Source of the DNA: Morella rubra
Lineage: Eukaryota; Streptophyta; Magnoliopsida; Fagales; Myricaceae
DNA length: 64,000 nucleotides
NCBI GenBank assembly: GCA_003952965.2
Contig: CM025849.1
Coordinates: 7,563,243 to 7,627,242 of the forward strand
Direction of reading: 5' to 3'
Shown in pieces: positions 1 through 15,200 of this stretch; positions within the stretch are counted from its first letter, which is position 1, and each line of letters opens with the position of its first letter. The position numbers were made by a program, and so were the translations under genes. Under the pieces are notes generated by a model. It saw nothing but the letters and a program-made list of their open reading frames with translations, searched no databases and was not told the DNA's origin.

Positions 1-286
1 CAAATATTGTCACAAACAAGTTGCGCCATCAACTTCTTGGTCTCACTATAGCATAATAGCCTAAGGTCCTTGCAGAAGTGTGAATATGACAGTTTGGTTC
101 CATGCTGCCTGGCTTACACATGTAACTGCAGATATTTATTTTCTAGCTGCACCCAAATGCAAAAATTTTAGGCCCAATTTTTAACAAGATTTTAGACTCA
201 TGATTCAAAGTCTATAGGCGATACGAAATGAATGAGAGGGACAAATTAAAGGCCTTGGAAAATCCCAAAGAAAAAAATATGCATAC

Positions 287-3200
287 CTTCCCGACATAAA
301 GCCCTAAGATACAAAGACAGTGGATCACCAAAGTTTCCTTCGAGATGTAAAACTTTTGTTCCTCCTTCAAAGTTTTTAAGGGCACGAAAATGCCGAATAG
401 CTTCTGGTATAACACAATACTTGGTAAAGCACTCCACCAACAGCCTGAACATGGAAGCATGATGTTATCTACCAATTACATAAATTAAAAAAAGAACGAG
501 TTGAATTAAATATTGTCTCAAAAATCTTAAAAAGCACAGAGAGAGGTTTTAATTGTAATATGCACTATATTCAGATATTTCTAGGAACACAAAAGCAAAA
601 TTTAGCTCCACTTAGCAAAAGGCAGATTGCAAAGAACCATTATATCAGATAAACCCAGACAAGTGAATCCATATTTAGTCCTAAGAGCACAAAGAAAGAG
701 AAAAGAAACACATTAAATAGACCTGAAAAGTATATCGGCCTCAGAAAAATTTTACACAAGTGGCAAGTGTAACCAGTTATCCTTCCCAGATCACTACTAA
801 TAGACTATGACAGTTTTGCTTTGTGCTTGCTGCTTAAACTTCGCTCAAGGGAGAATAGAAAGCTTCATGTATGTCACATTTTTGGTACATAAATGTTAAG
901 AAATGGACTTAGAATGCCGTTATAGATTTATGAGTTGAGTTCCATGCATAAAAATAGGAATTTCGATGCTGCCATGCCATATGGGACAATGGGACATTTT
1001 ATGAAAAACTTGAACGGGGTCTGAAATCCAGTATTCTTAAGAAAACAGAACCTTTGCAAGGATTTTTACCACCACAACCAAACTCTGTTTTGGCCAAACT
1101 TGAGGGCACAAATTTAATTTATGAAAGCACAAATTGGTCATTCTATGAATCTATAAAATCCGTTTCCAATTTTTGAAGCACGAGAGGCAAGCTGGAAATA
1201 TCCCAGAATTATCTGGAACTATAAGGAGCGATTTGCATGGGAAACCAAACTTTTTTCAAGCAAACTTAGGAAGCTAGCTCTTTTTTCTCCTCTCCTTTTT
1301 CTTGTTGAGCAGAAGAGCTATCTTTAAGTGTACGGAAATTTCAATGAAAGTACCAAACTGGTTTGGTCTTTGAATGAGCAACTTTTGGATTTTTCCAGAG
1401 GTAGGTGTCAACATGAAATTGGTTACGGGATTTCTACCGAATCGAGTCAGGATTTTTCCAGCCATTTGAATTTCTTTGGAACTGTTTTGGGCAGGTTTTG
1501 GAAACCTTAACGAGTATAACAGTTTCATCCCATGGAGGTTTGTATCGACTTGGCACAAGAGTAACTATGTCCTTTTTTTTCTAATTAAGAAGCTAGAAAA
1601 ACAGTCGGGGGCCTGCCGGGGGGAGGAGAGAGTTCAGAGGAGAAGAGCCAAGCAAGAGGCACAATGTAGACTCAGACTACACTGTTTCTAAGGGGCATTT
1701 GTAGCAAATTTCTACAGCCCTTGATCAAGGACAGATGACAAGAGAGTAGAAGCCAATTGGTTTAGAACAGGTAAATCTCCAATGCAAATCAGGGTTCTCT
1801 TGAAGCTCAATTAATGGCTGAATTAAGAGATCTGGTGTGGCATTTGGTTCATGGTACATCTTAAGATTCTTGGGTATTCTCTTAGGCCCAGAAGTTCCCT
1901 TGTTTAGTTAAAAATAACTTACTACATTTCCCATAACTTCACATTTCATGTCTGCTTTGTGCGATAGCGGTAGTTTTCAAGCAAAATTACAATATTTTAA
2001 GATATTTAAAGCCATCTTATCCCATGATATTTTGGAAAGCGAAGTAATCCCTCCAGATTCCTACAATTAAGTCAAAACATGACAATCTCATCAAGGGGGC
2101 AAAGCCAGGAATGTTTTCTTGGGGGACCCAGACTACACCATATTACAAGATAGCATCTCTACTATGCACTTTCTTTACATTCAATTTGAAAGTAAAATAT
2201 AAAGTCAAAATAAAGGAAAAAATTCTTAAAATTATTTAAGTGCCACAAGAGAGAACAAATAAACGAATGTCAATTTTCTACCCGAAAAAAGCAATTATAT
2301 AGAGAACAACTATTGTTTGGGGTTAGCCCTTTTAGATTTTGAAGAAGATCCAGTTACTTTTTTCATTTTGGGCAGTTGAGTTTTCTAATAAATGAAAAGG
2401 AAAAAAAAAAAAAAAACAGACCACTTTTGTATATTTTAAATGACTTTTGAGAGGTTTTTTCAAGACTTCTCAAGGATGAGAGATTTTTTGGGCAGTGAAA
2501 GAGGTTTTGGCAAAGTTCTTAGAAGACTTTACGAAAAATTTAAAGCAAAGACTATAAGACTCTCTAGCAAGAAATATGGGGAACAATTAATATCACAAAG
2601 TTCAAGATACCTTTATTTCCAAGCTGCCATATTTTCGAGTGAATGACTCTAATGTTTTTGCCCAAATGATGAGTGGGAAAGAAATGAAGGAGTAGAGATG
2701 ATTGTTCGAAGTTCATATACTTAGCCCATCTGACAGCTAAGGGCTAAATCGAATGCTTTAAAAACTTTGCACGGACAATATTTTAGTTATAGTCTATTTG
2801 GAATACAGTGATTTTTATTCTAAACATCTATGTTTTGGGGTTTGCATACATATTTTTGTGGGTTTTCTTGCCAAAAATTTAGGATGTTAGGGTGTCATAA
2901 TTTTTTGCTCCGAATCTTTGCGGGGTCTGCCAAGTGCATTCGTCCTTGAATCTCATATTCTTTGCAGTCTAATTAGATTTCTTATCAAACCCAACATGAG
3001 AATCACTACACTCCTACGCATTGCCAAGCATTACATGTTAGGAATCCGAAAGCCAAAGCAAATACTGGATTTGCCAAAACTAAAGTGATGATAGCATGCA
3101 AAAATTTCATCTTGTGAAGTGGGAGAAAGTATGTTCTCCTATTAGATGCGGTGGGTGGGTTTGAGAAGGCTTGTTTTGTTTAATAGGGCCCTTCTTGGGA

Positions 3201-6200
3201 AATGGCTTTGGCGGTCGAGATTGAGCGAGATAGCTCGTGGAGACTTGTTATCATGGAGAAATACGGTTGTGCTTTGGGTGGGTGGAACACTCTTGTATGC
3301 AATGGTTCTTATGGTGTTGGTCTTTGGAAGAATATTAGCAAAGGATGGGACTCGTTTGCTGAGAACATACTTTTTGAGGTGGGAAGTGGCGTGAGAGTCC
3401 ATTTCTGGAAGGATCGTTGGTGCGGTGAGAGATCCCTAAAGGATATTTTTCCTTTTTTGTTTTCTCTTGCATGCAATAAGGATGCTATGGTTGCGGATTG
3501 CTTGGAAAGGAAGTGCTTCGTGGAATATTTCGTTTGTTAGGAGGGCTAATGATTGGGAATTGAGGAGTTTTCGACGCCCTTCTCTTTACTTTATTCTAAA
3601 GTTTTGAGGAGTCTGCTGACGACAAGATGAGATGGGTGAGATCCACGAATGTGTTTTCTCGGTGAAATCTTGGTATTCGTTTCTTGTTGGGGATTTCGAT
3701 GAGAGTTTCCCTTGGAGACAAGTTTGGAGGTCTTTAGCCCCGCCTAGGGCGTCCTTCTTTGTTTGGGAAGCCACCTATGGAAGAATCCTTACCACTGACA
3801 ACTTGAGGAAAGGGGCGTGAATGTGCTGGATTGGTGCTATCTTTGCAAATGTGATGGGGAGTCTATTGAGCACATTTTGCTGCACTGTTTGGTTGCTAGG
3901 GAGTTGTGGTCCTTACTCTCTATTATGGACTATGATTGGGTGATGCCTAGGTTAGCTGAAGTTTTGTTGTGCTGGAAAAGGAATTTTAAAGACTCTCGGG
4001 CCTTAGCTATTTGGAGCCCTACTTGTGGTGGACCTTAGTGCTCTCTATAAGAGTATGTTTCATGCCTAGCCCTAAGCCAGTTCCTGTACTTTATTCCTTT
4101 TTTTTCCCTTGCATCTTGGCCGCCAGACCTAAAAGGTGAGATCTAAATGATGGGGAGTCTAATAAGGGAATGGGATTCAGGTATCTTGTTCAGCCCCTGC
4201 TTTCTATGTCCATGGAGTCTCCCTTAAATGGAGTTTTTAGATTTCATTAGTTTTCTAGCTGTTTGGTCTAAAGGTCTCAATATAGTCCTTTGTACTGTTC
4301 CTTCTATTCCTTTTTTCTTTCAATAAAATTGCCTTGCTTATCAAAAAAAATGCCACCTAAAATTTGTATGTCTAAGATGATGAAATGGGGACTTATTGTG
4401 ATTCACAGATAATTTGCATAGTTTGAGCTTTCTAATCTGAGTGTTTTAAACAATATGACTGTTTAAACTTGAACAGTGATGCTGAATTCTTTCTTTCTAG
4501 AGATTGTTGCAACTTTGTGGTACAATAACTATTGTTGCAACAAGACTAGTGAATACCTGCATGAAACTTGATAGGTAATTAGTTCCTACAGAAAAATCTA
4601 CATAAGCATGGGTTTTGGCTGAATATGTTTATTTGGTGAATGTAATAGGATGTCCCTAAAGGACAGATTTGATATCTTTCTCTAAATAGTTGGTTGGCAC
4701 CAAATCTAAGGGGTATTTGGTTTGCCTAGATGGAATGCAAGTGGTTAGCAGTTTTAGGTTGGCTAGAATAGCCCAAGTAGAGAGGTTTGTTAACTTTAAC
4801 TAGGAGAATTATTACTGAATCCATCTGTAAGATAGGGAGTAAATGACATTTTGCTCAAAGCAGTTACATAATGACTACGAGTTCCACTATAGAAGAAAAG
4901 TTTCCTTAAATTAAGCTTCATAAAAAGGAGATTTGCTTACGCGTAGGTTTTTAAATTAGGCTGCAATCGCTTGTGGTCCTCAACCATCATGCCAAGTAAC
5001 TCAGCAACATCTTGCACCCTACATGTCATACCAAAATCTAAATATAAACAATGTGATAAGGCACAATAACTAAAGTCACAAATAAACTTCAAAAATAATT
5101 CAAGGTCAGGAAAGCTAGGTCAAAAACTAGCACAAAAAACAGACACTCAGGACAACTTTCAAAAGAAAAGGATCCAAACTGTGGCCTTTTGCATGCAAAG
5201 CATAAAAGAGACTCCATTATCTTTGGATTTAGAGATGCAATGTGGAGAGTTTTCTTTTTCTTTTTCAATGATGAAAAGAGGCTAAGGGGATTTTTTTTGC
5301 AAGAATTATCTTTCTGAAACACAACAGAGATTGCTTTCATCTACTACTCTTATAATTTTGGTTTCCAATTCAGTTCTTGGCCCCAAAAGTAGCGAACCAG
5401 CGGAATTTCAGGTAGTAGTAGCATTCTTCCAACACAATCAGTAATGAACATATTTTGAGTGGATATATGATGCCCCTTTTCCCTAATGGTCAGTAATGAA
5501 TAAAGTCATAACAAAGTTGATTATGAAAACTCTATGATGGCTTACCTTAAAAACTCAAAAGTTCTTTCCTCACCAAGTTTTTTAATATGTTCCTCATTGA
5601 GTGTGATGCTTCCTGCCTTGGCACCAGTGGGTTCTAATAGAAGAAGGAAGACCACTGGCCTCTTCGAGCAAGGCACTTTTGAAAATCATCAGGAGCTGTC
5701 AGTTTATGGAAAGGAAACTCTGGCAATTATGCATAATTACCAAACAGAGACCATATCTGGAGGTGTCATTTTAAATCCAAACTAACATAAAAGTTACAAG
5801 TATTTGCCAGAGCAGCAAATATCTTCCATAGAGCAAAAGATACGTATTAGGAAGCTGATGGGATACGAATACAAGATTGTTTACGAGGGACTGCAAATGT
5901 GATGCCAGGTTCTTTATCTTGCATCTCAGAGTTTGCCATGCTACAGAAATTTGATCCTCAATTTAACACTCCAAATGGGATGCAAAGGATTCGCTCTAGA
6001 TAGGCATATTGTCTTGGCAACAAATCAAAGCAACGGAATATAATGTGATTGCAATTTCATACATCGCATCCTGCTGGACACTCCAGCTTTCGTCAAACAT
6101 ATAAAGCAAGATTCTTGAGCTGAGCTTGTTCATTAGGTTAGACTCCTATGCTAGTAACTGTAAACCCTCTCAAGAAATCTGCACATCTTTTTTAATGTCC

Positions 6201-9200
6201 CATCCCAACACTACAGACAGAAATAGCTCGAGTGTCTGTTGAGTGCTGCTGCCTAGAGCTGTAGCAAATGATTTAGGTAAAGGCTTCAAGGGTAACTTTT
6301 AGAAAAAGATTTTCCAATTATAAGTTACTGAAGCGGGGTATCGTCATCCGAAAAGAAAGGTCAAAATGAGGTGGGCAACCGCAGTCTAGAAAACCACCTT
6401 CAATATTTTCTCGTTGATTGACTAAAGGAGTGGTTGAGTTGGTTGGCTTGGGCTGAAGATTGATGTGAATTCTGGCCGATTCTGGGTGGATTTCGACTGG
6501 CTTGTGTGATTTTTGGCTGCCTTGGGTGAATTTTGGCTGCCGATTGGTAAATTTTGGCCGGTTCTTGCACTCGTTCTGCTGATTTGTTGTGTTCAAGTCT
6601 ATTTTTTGGTGTTCTCAGTTTGGATCTCGCTTATTTCTCTTCTTATTCGGTATGTCCTCTTGTTTATTGGTACTATGGATTCCAAATCTGAGTCTACGAC
6701 CCTAGTTTCTATGTTTAATGCTCCCGCGAAATATGTGAGAAATCCAGGATCTTTCATGTTAAAGGACTTTGAGAGATGGAGCTTGAGCAACTTGTCAAGT
6801 AAAATATAATAGAAACCAGTGATAACAATATCATCAACATAAACGAGAAGATCAATAATTCCCATGTCTGTTTTCCACAAAAATAAGGACGAGTCATGCT
6901 TGCTTTGCTGGGAAGAGAATTGTGAAAAAGTAGTTCGAAACTTATCAAACCAAGCCCAACGAGAAGAAGAACAATGCCCATGTTTGTTTTCCACAAAAAA
7001 TAAAGATGAGTCATGCTTGCTCTATTAGAAAGAGAATTGTAATAAAGTAATTCGAAACTTCTCAAACCAGACCCTCGAAGCTTGTTTACACAACCAAAAG
7101 TACGTAAATAATCCTAACTAAGGTGCTTAGCAAATAGATGTAAGTCAAGATATTTCATATTTAAGATAGGAGGATGATAACCGCTTAATTAAGAGAGTAA
7201 CAGTTTTCATAACCTCGACCCAAAATGTGGAAGGAATGGAAGATTCAAGCAAAAGAATATGTACCACATCAAGAACATGACGAATTTCCCATTCCGCAGC
7301 CCCATTTTGTTGCGGAGTAGTTTGGCATGAACGTTGATGAATAATGCCTTTTGAATCCAAGAACTCACGGAATATATTGGACAAATATTCACCACTGGAA
7401 TCTGTATGTAAAATTTTGATAGAGGTAGAAAATTGATTTGCAACATGCGCTACGAATATGGTGAAAGTATGAAAAACTTTAGATTTAGAGCGACGAAAAG
7501 ATACCTAAGTGAAACTGCTATGATTCTTAATAAAAATCACATAAAACTTCTATTTTTCATGGGAAATAATAGGAAAGGTTTTGGCCAACAGAACTATCAT
7601 CAGAAAAATTATCAGCACAATTGCTATCTTCTAATTGGTCAACAGAAATTAAATTCGTAAAAAGTTTAGGAGCAAGAAATACATCGGTGATCTTAGTACA
7701 AAAATCGTGAACAACAGGGATTGGCAACAAGTTGCCATTAGCGGTATGAATAAAGGACGTTCTAGCCTTGGGCCGAACATGACAAAGAGTCATGAGATTA
7801 GGCGTCATGTGATTGGAGGCCCCAAGTCTATATATCACATTATAGTTGAGGCAGAATTGTTATTTTGAAAACCCAATGTCGAGAGTATGAACACTATCAT
7901 CTGTTGCACCATTTCGAGTGTCAGCTAAGGAGAGAAATCACCTAGAGAGGAACCAGATGCCTGAGGAAGGGCTGTTGTAGGTGTAATAACACAAGTCTAT
8001 ACAGCTTGAGGTTGACGGTTTTGAGGGCGGATGCGACACTGTTTGATAAAGTAGCCTTTTTTCCTTGCAATTGGAGCAGAACTTCTTGAGACAATTGGCA
8101 GCAATATGGCCATGTTCCTTGCAACAAAAACATTGATTGGAATTCATAGGTGCTCCCCGGCCTTGGGCAGCATAAGCTACAATTGTTGAACCCGAACCTC
8201 CATGGGGAGATTCCAAAGCAGCTTGCATGGTGAGACGTTCCTTACGAATTAGTTCGCCGAAACAAACATCAAGAGAACAATCTAGAGATCTATTCAGCAA
8301 AGAGGATCAAAAAGATTCAGATTCGCAATGCAGCATCATAAGAAACTGATTGCGACAACTAGTCTTATGGACAGCCTGAATAGCTGAAAGAGCATCAACC
8401 AGAGCAGTGACTGTAACCAGATCAGAATAGTTGTTCCAAAGAGCCAGGAATTGTCAAGTAGTAGTCTTGGATGGAGAGACTTCCATGATGAAAGTTTGCA
8501 ATGTCAAACTCCAACTGAAACTGACGAGCATCGTTATCCTGATGATAGACCTTTCTCAAATAAGCCCACATAGATTGGGCTGAACGATGAGGCCGCAAAT
8601 TAGTGACAATGTGCGGCATGACAGAGATAAGAAACCAGGGCTATAATGCTAGCATCAATAACAAACTATGAAACAGGGGCAGAACCGCCAGAAGACTTAG
8701 CATCCTTAGATTTCTTGGTGGTGGAAAATGGTGCCGCAATTGTGCTATCGATATGGCTCCAAACCTTTTCCTTTAAGGTAAAGTTCAAATTGGAAAGCCT
8801 AAGGAAAGTGATTCTTACCGGTAAATTTGAGAAAGACAAGAGTTCGAGTCATAGTAAGAAAATGCGGAACAAAACTTGAACGAGCAGAGCTGGAAAAACA
8901 CCTAAGAACAGCAACTTAACAGCCCACGGGAAGACAACAGCAACAAAAAATATAAATTCAAACCCAAGTGAAACGCATTAAGTCCAACAACAACACCGAA
9001 AACCCAAAAAAAGCCTACAGGAAGCCCAAAAAAAAACTAACAGCACCGAAAGCCCAAAACAAAATCAAAACACAGCCACCACCAAAGAAATCACTGAACC
9101 ACCTAACATATACGATCACACCATAGCCACCAAAGAAATCATCAAGCCCGACAACCACCACAGACAATGCCGACAGCCTCTAACAGCCACGAGAACCACC

Positions 9201-12200
9201 ACAGGAGGACACAGAGAGTGCCAACACAGTCACAGAAACCACCAAATAAAAAAGCTGAAACTTCTGCCGACAACCACCAAGTTCCGATAGCCACTCAGAA
9301 GAAGTCGCCGGAATCACCAAGAACCACATCGAAAAATGTGGTTCTTGGTGATTTCTGAGTGATGGTTGTCACCAAAAAACCACAAGCAAGAGAAACAAAA
9401 ATAGCCGAAACCCACAAATAAGACACCACCGAGACAAAAGAAAACGAGGCGAGAAAAGAAAGAAGAATGAAGAAAAATGGGAGATACTAGTCAGAGTAAG
9501 GGCTCTGATACCATTACAATATTTGTGTAATTGACCGAATATCTTGGCCATCCTATATATGGAACGCTATATCTCACAATTAGTAGTCTAATGGTGAGTT
9601 AAGGTGAATTAAGGTGAGTTCAATGTCAGCAAATGGTGAGTTTAATAACAACAAAGTTGTCCGTTGACACTGAAGAGTGGGACTATAACACAGATAACCT
9701 TTCTAAGTTTGAGATTAATATAGAAAAATACGAGTAACCTAGGGATTAAGTTTGCCAAACCTTGGACCCAAACCAAAGAATCGGGAAGAAAGAAAACCCC
9801 AAAGAGGAAGAAGACGCAATAGAAAGAAAAAAAAAAAAAAAAAGGTGCAAAACCCTAGTGCTCTGATACCATATTACATAAGCTAAGGATTCCGCAGAAA
9901 AGAGAGGAGAAACTGATTAAACTTCTCCCTCACACATTCAATATATTTTAAGACAATACATGGTAGAATACATGTAAGGAAGATATCAATCACCATAAAC
10001 ACCCAAATTCTTTCCATAACTACACAAACCCTAGTCTACTTTCCTTAACAAGTTGAAGAAGGCCTTGTATGGCCTCAAGTAGTCACCGAGAGCATGGTTA
10101 ACGAAGTTCTCTAAAGCTATGGCGGAATTCGGCCTTAATCGTTGTCAAACTAATCACTCTGTTTTTCACTTTACATACTGCTGCTGGTTGTATTATTTTT
10201 CTTCTATATTTTGATGATTTTGTAATTTCAGGGAATGATTCTCATGGTATCGCTTACCGAAATAGTTCTTATAGCAGTTGTTTCACACCAAAGAATTGGG
10301 TAAACTTAGATAGTTTTTTTTTTTTTTTTGATAAGTAAGGAAAGATTTATTGAAAACACCAAAATAGGTAACAGTACAAAAAGTTATACTGAGAACCTAC
10401 CCCACACAAGCTACAAAACTCAAGAAATCAGGAAAATCAGAAAAAGGAAAGCCCAAAACAGCATTTGCCCAAAGAAAAAGAGAATTCAACAACAACCCCC
10501 TCAGCCCAGCTAAAGACAAAACGGAGTTCTCAAAACATCTCCCATTCCGCTCCCTCCAAATAACCCACCAAATACACAAAGGAATCATCCTCCACACCCT
10601 CGAAGCAAGAGGGTTGTTGAACTTCCTCTTCCAACAAAACAACACCTCGATCATCCTAGAAGGCATAACCCAACAGTAATTCGTTACTTTAAGCATATGA
10701 GCCCATAAATCCCTCGCAACCTCACAGTGTAACAATAAATGATTCACGGATTCCCCATTACACCTACAAAGATAGCACCAATCAAGAAGACAAAGACCCC
10801 TTTCTCCTCAAATTGTCAATGGACAAGATTCTCTCGTGAGCAGCCTCCCACACAAAGAATGAGACTCTCATAGGTACCAAGGACCTCCAGATCTGCCTCC
10901 ACAGAAAAGACACATCGGGACTGCAAAAGAGAAGCCCATACATTGATTTCACCGAAAAAATGCCATTCTTGGTGCCCGTCCAGCACATCCTATCTTCAGC
11001 CCCACTCCTAATAGACTTGGAATAAAGGAGAGAATAGAATGCAGAAACAACCTCCACCTCCCAATCGTTCGCAGCCCTCACAAACTGAACATTCCAAGCA
11101 CCCAATCCGGAAATACCCGCCCAATAATCCGCCACCCAAGCATCCCTATCTCTAGCAATAGAATAGAGGGAAGGAAAGGCCTACCGCAGAGGTCTCTCCC
11201 CACACCAAAGATCACTCCAAAAGCGAATTCTATTGCGACGACCCACTTCAAACCTGATAAATTTGCTAAAAGGATCCCACCCTTTACTAATGAACCTCCA
11301 AAGACCAACGCCATAATTCCCTCTCCTTTGAGGGGTCCTCTACCCACCCAACTCACACCCTAACTTCTCCATAATGACATTCCACCACAAACTATTGCTT
11401 TCAAGAGCGAAGCGCCACAACCACTTCCCAAGCAAAGCCTTATTGAAAGGAATCAAGCGCCTAATGCCCAACCCACCATACCTAATAGGGCAGCAAACCC
11501 TCTCCCATTTAAGCAAGTGAAACTTGTGCCCAACATCATTGCTACCCCACAAGAAGTCTCTTTGTAACTTCTCCAATTTACAAGCCATAACTGAAGGAAT
11601 GGGGAAAAGAGACAAAAAATAAGTAGGGAGATTAATAAGAGTAGACTTCATCAATGTGACCCTACCACCTTCCAATAGATAACTTCGCTTCCACCTAGCC
11701 AACCTCTTCTCAGTTCTCTCAATAATGCCATTCCAAGTATGAATGCTTTTGAATCGCGCGCCCAAAGGAAGGCCAAGATACGTGATGGGCAAAGAAGCCG
11801 CCCTACAACCCATGATATCAGCCAAGGCTTGGACATTATCCACCGCACCAATTGGAATAGCCTCAGATTTTGAAAGATTAATCTTAAGGCCAAACACTGC
11901 CTCAAAGCAAAGCAAAAGACATCGAAGATTGCAAAGCTAGCTCTCCACTGCCCCACACATAATAAGTGTATCATCAGCAAATAGCAAGTGAGAAATACAC
12001 ATCCCACCACTACTAACAGTGATCCCTTCGATGGACCCCACCTCCACCAACTTATTTAGCATCCTACTCAATGCTTCCATAACAATAACAAACAAAAAGG
12101 GTGAAAAGGAGTCACCTTGGCGCAAACTCCGAGAACCTCCAAAGAAACCTTTGGGGAGCCATTCACCAAAATCGAATATCTAGCAGAAGAGATACAGAAC

Positions 12201-15200
12201 TCCATCCATCTACACCATTTAACTCCAAAACCACACCTCTTTAACATGTAAAGAAGAAATCTCTAGTTGACGTGATTATAAGCCTTATGGATATCGAGGT
12301 TGCAAAGCATTCCAGGCAAACTAGAGCACAACCTAAAATCAATGCACTCACTAGCAATCAGGACTAAATCCAAAATCTGCCTACCCCTCATGAATGTACC
12401 CTGGGTAGGAGAAATAATTTTACCCAAAACCGACTTCAATCTATTGGCCAAAACTTTCGCCAAAATTTTGTAGACCCGTCCCACAAGGCTAATGGGTAGA
12501 AAGTCCTTAAGCTCCACAGCCCCACGCTTTTTCGGAATTAAGACAATGAACATGGCATTGAGACTTTTGACAAATCTCTCAACCTGGGCAAACTCATTGA
12601 ACATGGAAATGACATCATCCTTGATAACATCCCAACATGAATAGAAGGCTAGGGAAAGCCGTCCGACCGGACTTTATCTCCATTGAGACTCCTCAAACAT
12701 CCTCACCTCATCAACATCAATCATCAAAGGGTCTTTCAAGCCATTCAGCTTCCTCCCTAGAAATTGAATCAAGCTCCAAGTCGTCCAACAAAGGTCTCCA
12801 AGAGAAAGGCTCCTGATACAAAGAGCTATAAAAACGAACAATCTCATCAGCAATATGTTCAGGATCCTCCACAAGATCTCTGTCAACCTCCAATGAAGAG
12901 ATAGTATTAACCTTTCGATTGGAATTAGCCACCCTATGAAAGAACTTGGTACATCTATCACCCACTTTGAGCCGAAGAGCTCTAGATTTCTGCCTCCAAC
13001 TAGTCTCCTCCATATCAATCAAAAGTTCTAACTCCCTTGAGATTTCCAACTAGCTTTACCAACCTCGTCAAGCATCCCACCCTCCTCCAAGACCTCAAGG
13101 GCCGAAATCTCATGAAATAACGAAGATTTCCTTAAGGCAACATCTCCAAACTCCTCACGGTTCCAGAGTTTGAGATCCCTTTTAAGAGCCTTCAATCTAG
13201 AATCAAGCACGAAACTAGACGATCCAAAAAAGACGTAAGACCTCCACCACAACCCCACCATATCAACAAACCCGTCCACCTTAAGCCACATGTTTTCAAA
13301 CCTAAAAGGCCTCTTCCCTTTCCCCACAAAACCATTCTCCAAAATAATCGGAAAATGATCCGAAAACAATCGAGGCAACCTTTTCTGAGGTAGAGACCAC
13401 CACTCCATCAACCCCGCCAACTCCTCCCAAAGAAATCTTCTCCTATGATCAACATTAGGACCATAGACCCCCAAGAACCCCCAAACAACCCCATCCTCAA
13501 CATTCTTCAAAATCACCGAAACAAAAAAACACCCAACACTAGATTCCACCAACTCTAGAACCCTCATGTCCTATTGAAGCAAAACACCACCCGAAGCACC
13601 ATCCGACTCCAAACAACACCACCCAACATGCAACCCCCCTCCCCCCCCAAAATACTCCTAATAATGTCCCTAGAAACAACTGACAGCTTCGTCTCCTGGA
13701 GACACACCAAAACCGGTTTCCACCCCCTTAGTAAATTACCAACTCGACAGCGTTTAGCTCTATCATTGAGCCCCTTAACATTCCAACTAATGATTTTGGG
13801 CATCATAATAACTCCTGCACATCCCTCCCTACCTTCCTAGTCTTCCTCGATACATAACCTTTTAGCTCCCTTAGACATCTGCTCCGCGATTTACAAGGAG
13901 TTTTTGAGCTATGCTGATCTCTCACCTTCTCCAAAGTAGCAAACAGCTCTATCAACTTCTCCTAGTGGCCTTCACAAGAAACTCCAACAACCTGCCTAAC
14001 CGAAGAGACCAAACTCAACACCTAATCTGAATTCATAGTCCCAGAAGAAGGAACCGTAACCGAATCCCGAGCATTTGCATCCAGCTCCACCCCATCAGTA
14101 ATCCTGGCAGAACTGGACAGAGGCACCGCTGGGCAAGCAACTATAGCCTTGGAAAGAACATCCTCCCCATCTCCAATCGACACTATATCACCATGAATAA
14201 ACTCAAAAGACTCACCCGAAACAGGCCCATTGACCCCAACTTCCAAGGGGGGGCAGTCGAAGCTTCCTCGACAGAAGCCGAGGACTGAACTGCAGTCGAC
14301 AGAAGAGAAGGCATCGAATCCCGAGCATTTGCATCCAACCCCACCCCAGCGATAATCCCGACAGAACTGGACAGAGGCTCCTCTGGGCAAGCAACAACAA
14401 CCCTAAAAAGAACATCCTCCCCATCTCCAGTCGACACTATATCACCATGAATAAACTCAGAAGACTCACCCGAAATAGGCCCATTGACCCCAGCTTCCTC
14501 AAACATCCTATCCAGCTCATAGGATGGAGACGACTCCAAGGGAGGGCAATTGAAGCTTCCCCGACTGTAGTCGAGGACTGAACTGCAGTTGCGACAAAAT
14601 CCGGCAGCGACGACATGTCAATCAAGTCGAACTGCGATACCTACAGCCAGTCGACAGAAGAGGAAGAGGCAGCGCCGACAAAATCTAGCTCAAAAGGCAG
14701 CGACGACAGCCAAGCCTTCAAGTCCCTCCTCCGACAACGAGCTGTCGACCCCAACTTCCAAATTTTGGTAGTTGGGCGTTGGGATCCCGAACAGAAGGAA
14801 GAGCTTCTATCCGCCTGAGCTTCCACAAGAGACGTTGGGTCAGACGACCCTTGCACATTCGGATCCTTCACACAACAAGAGTTCTCAACGTAATCAACAA
14901 AGAGAACTGGCCCTAAACTAGGGGAGCCCGATCCAAGAGAGCCTTCCAAAAGTGGGATTGGGCCCGAGCTGACCCTAAGGCCCAAATCAGTTCCCCTAAT
15001 ATAGCCCGGTCTAGAAACCCCTTCAACCCTATCACTTGAACCCACGGCCCCAAAGACATCACACCACAGTCCTTACAATTTCGACCCAAGTCCTTCGTAC
15101 CTTGCTGGCCCAACATGTCCAACGAGATAAGCAGACGATCCATCTCCATTTTGAGTGCAGCAAGTCTCGTATGTAAGTGCCTTATATAGTAATAATCGTC

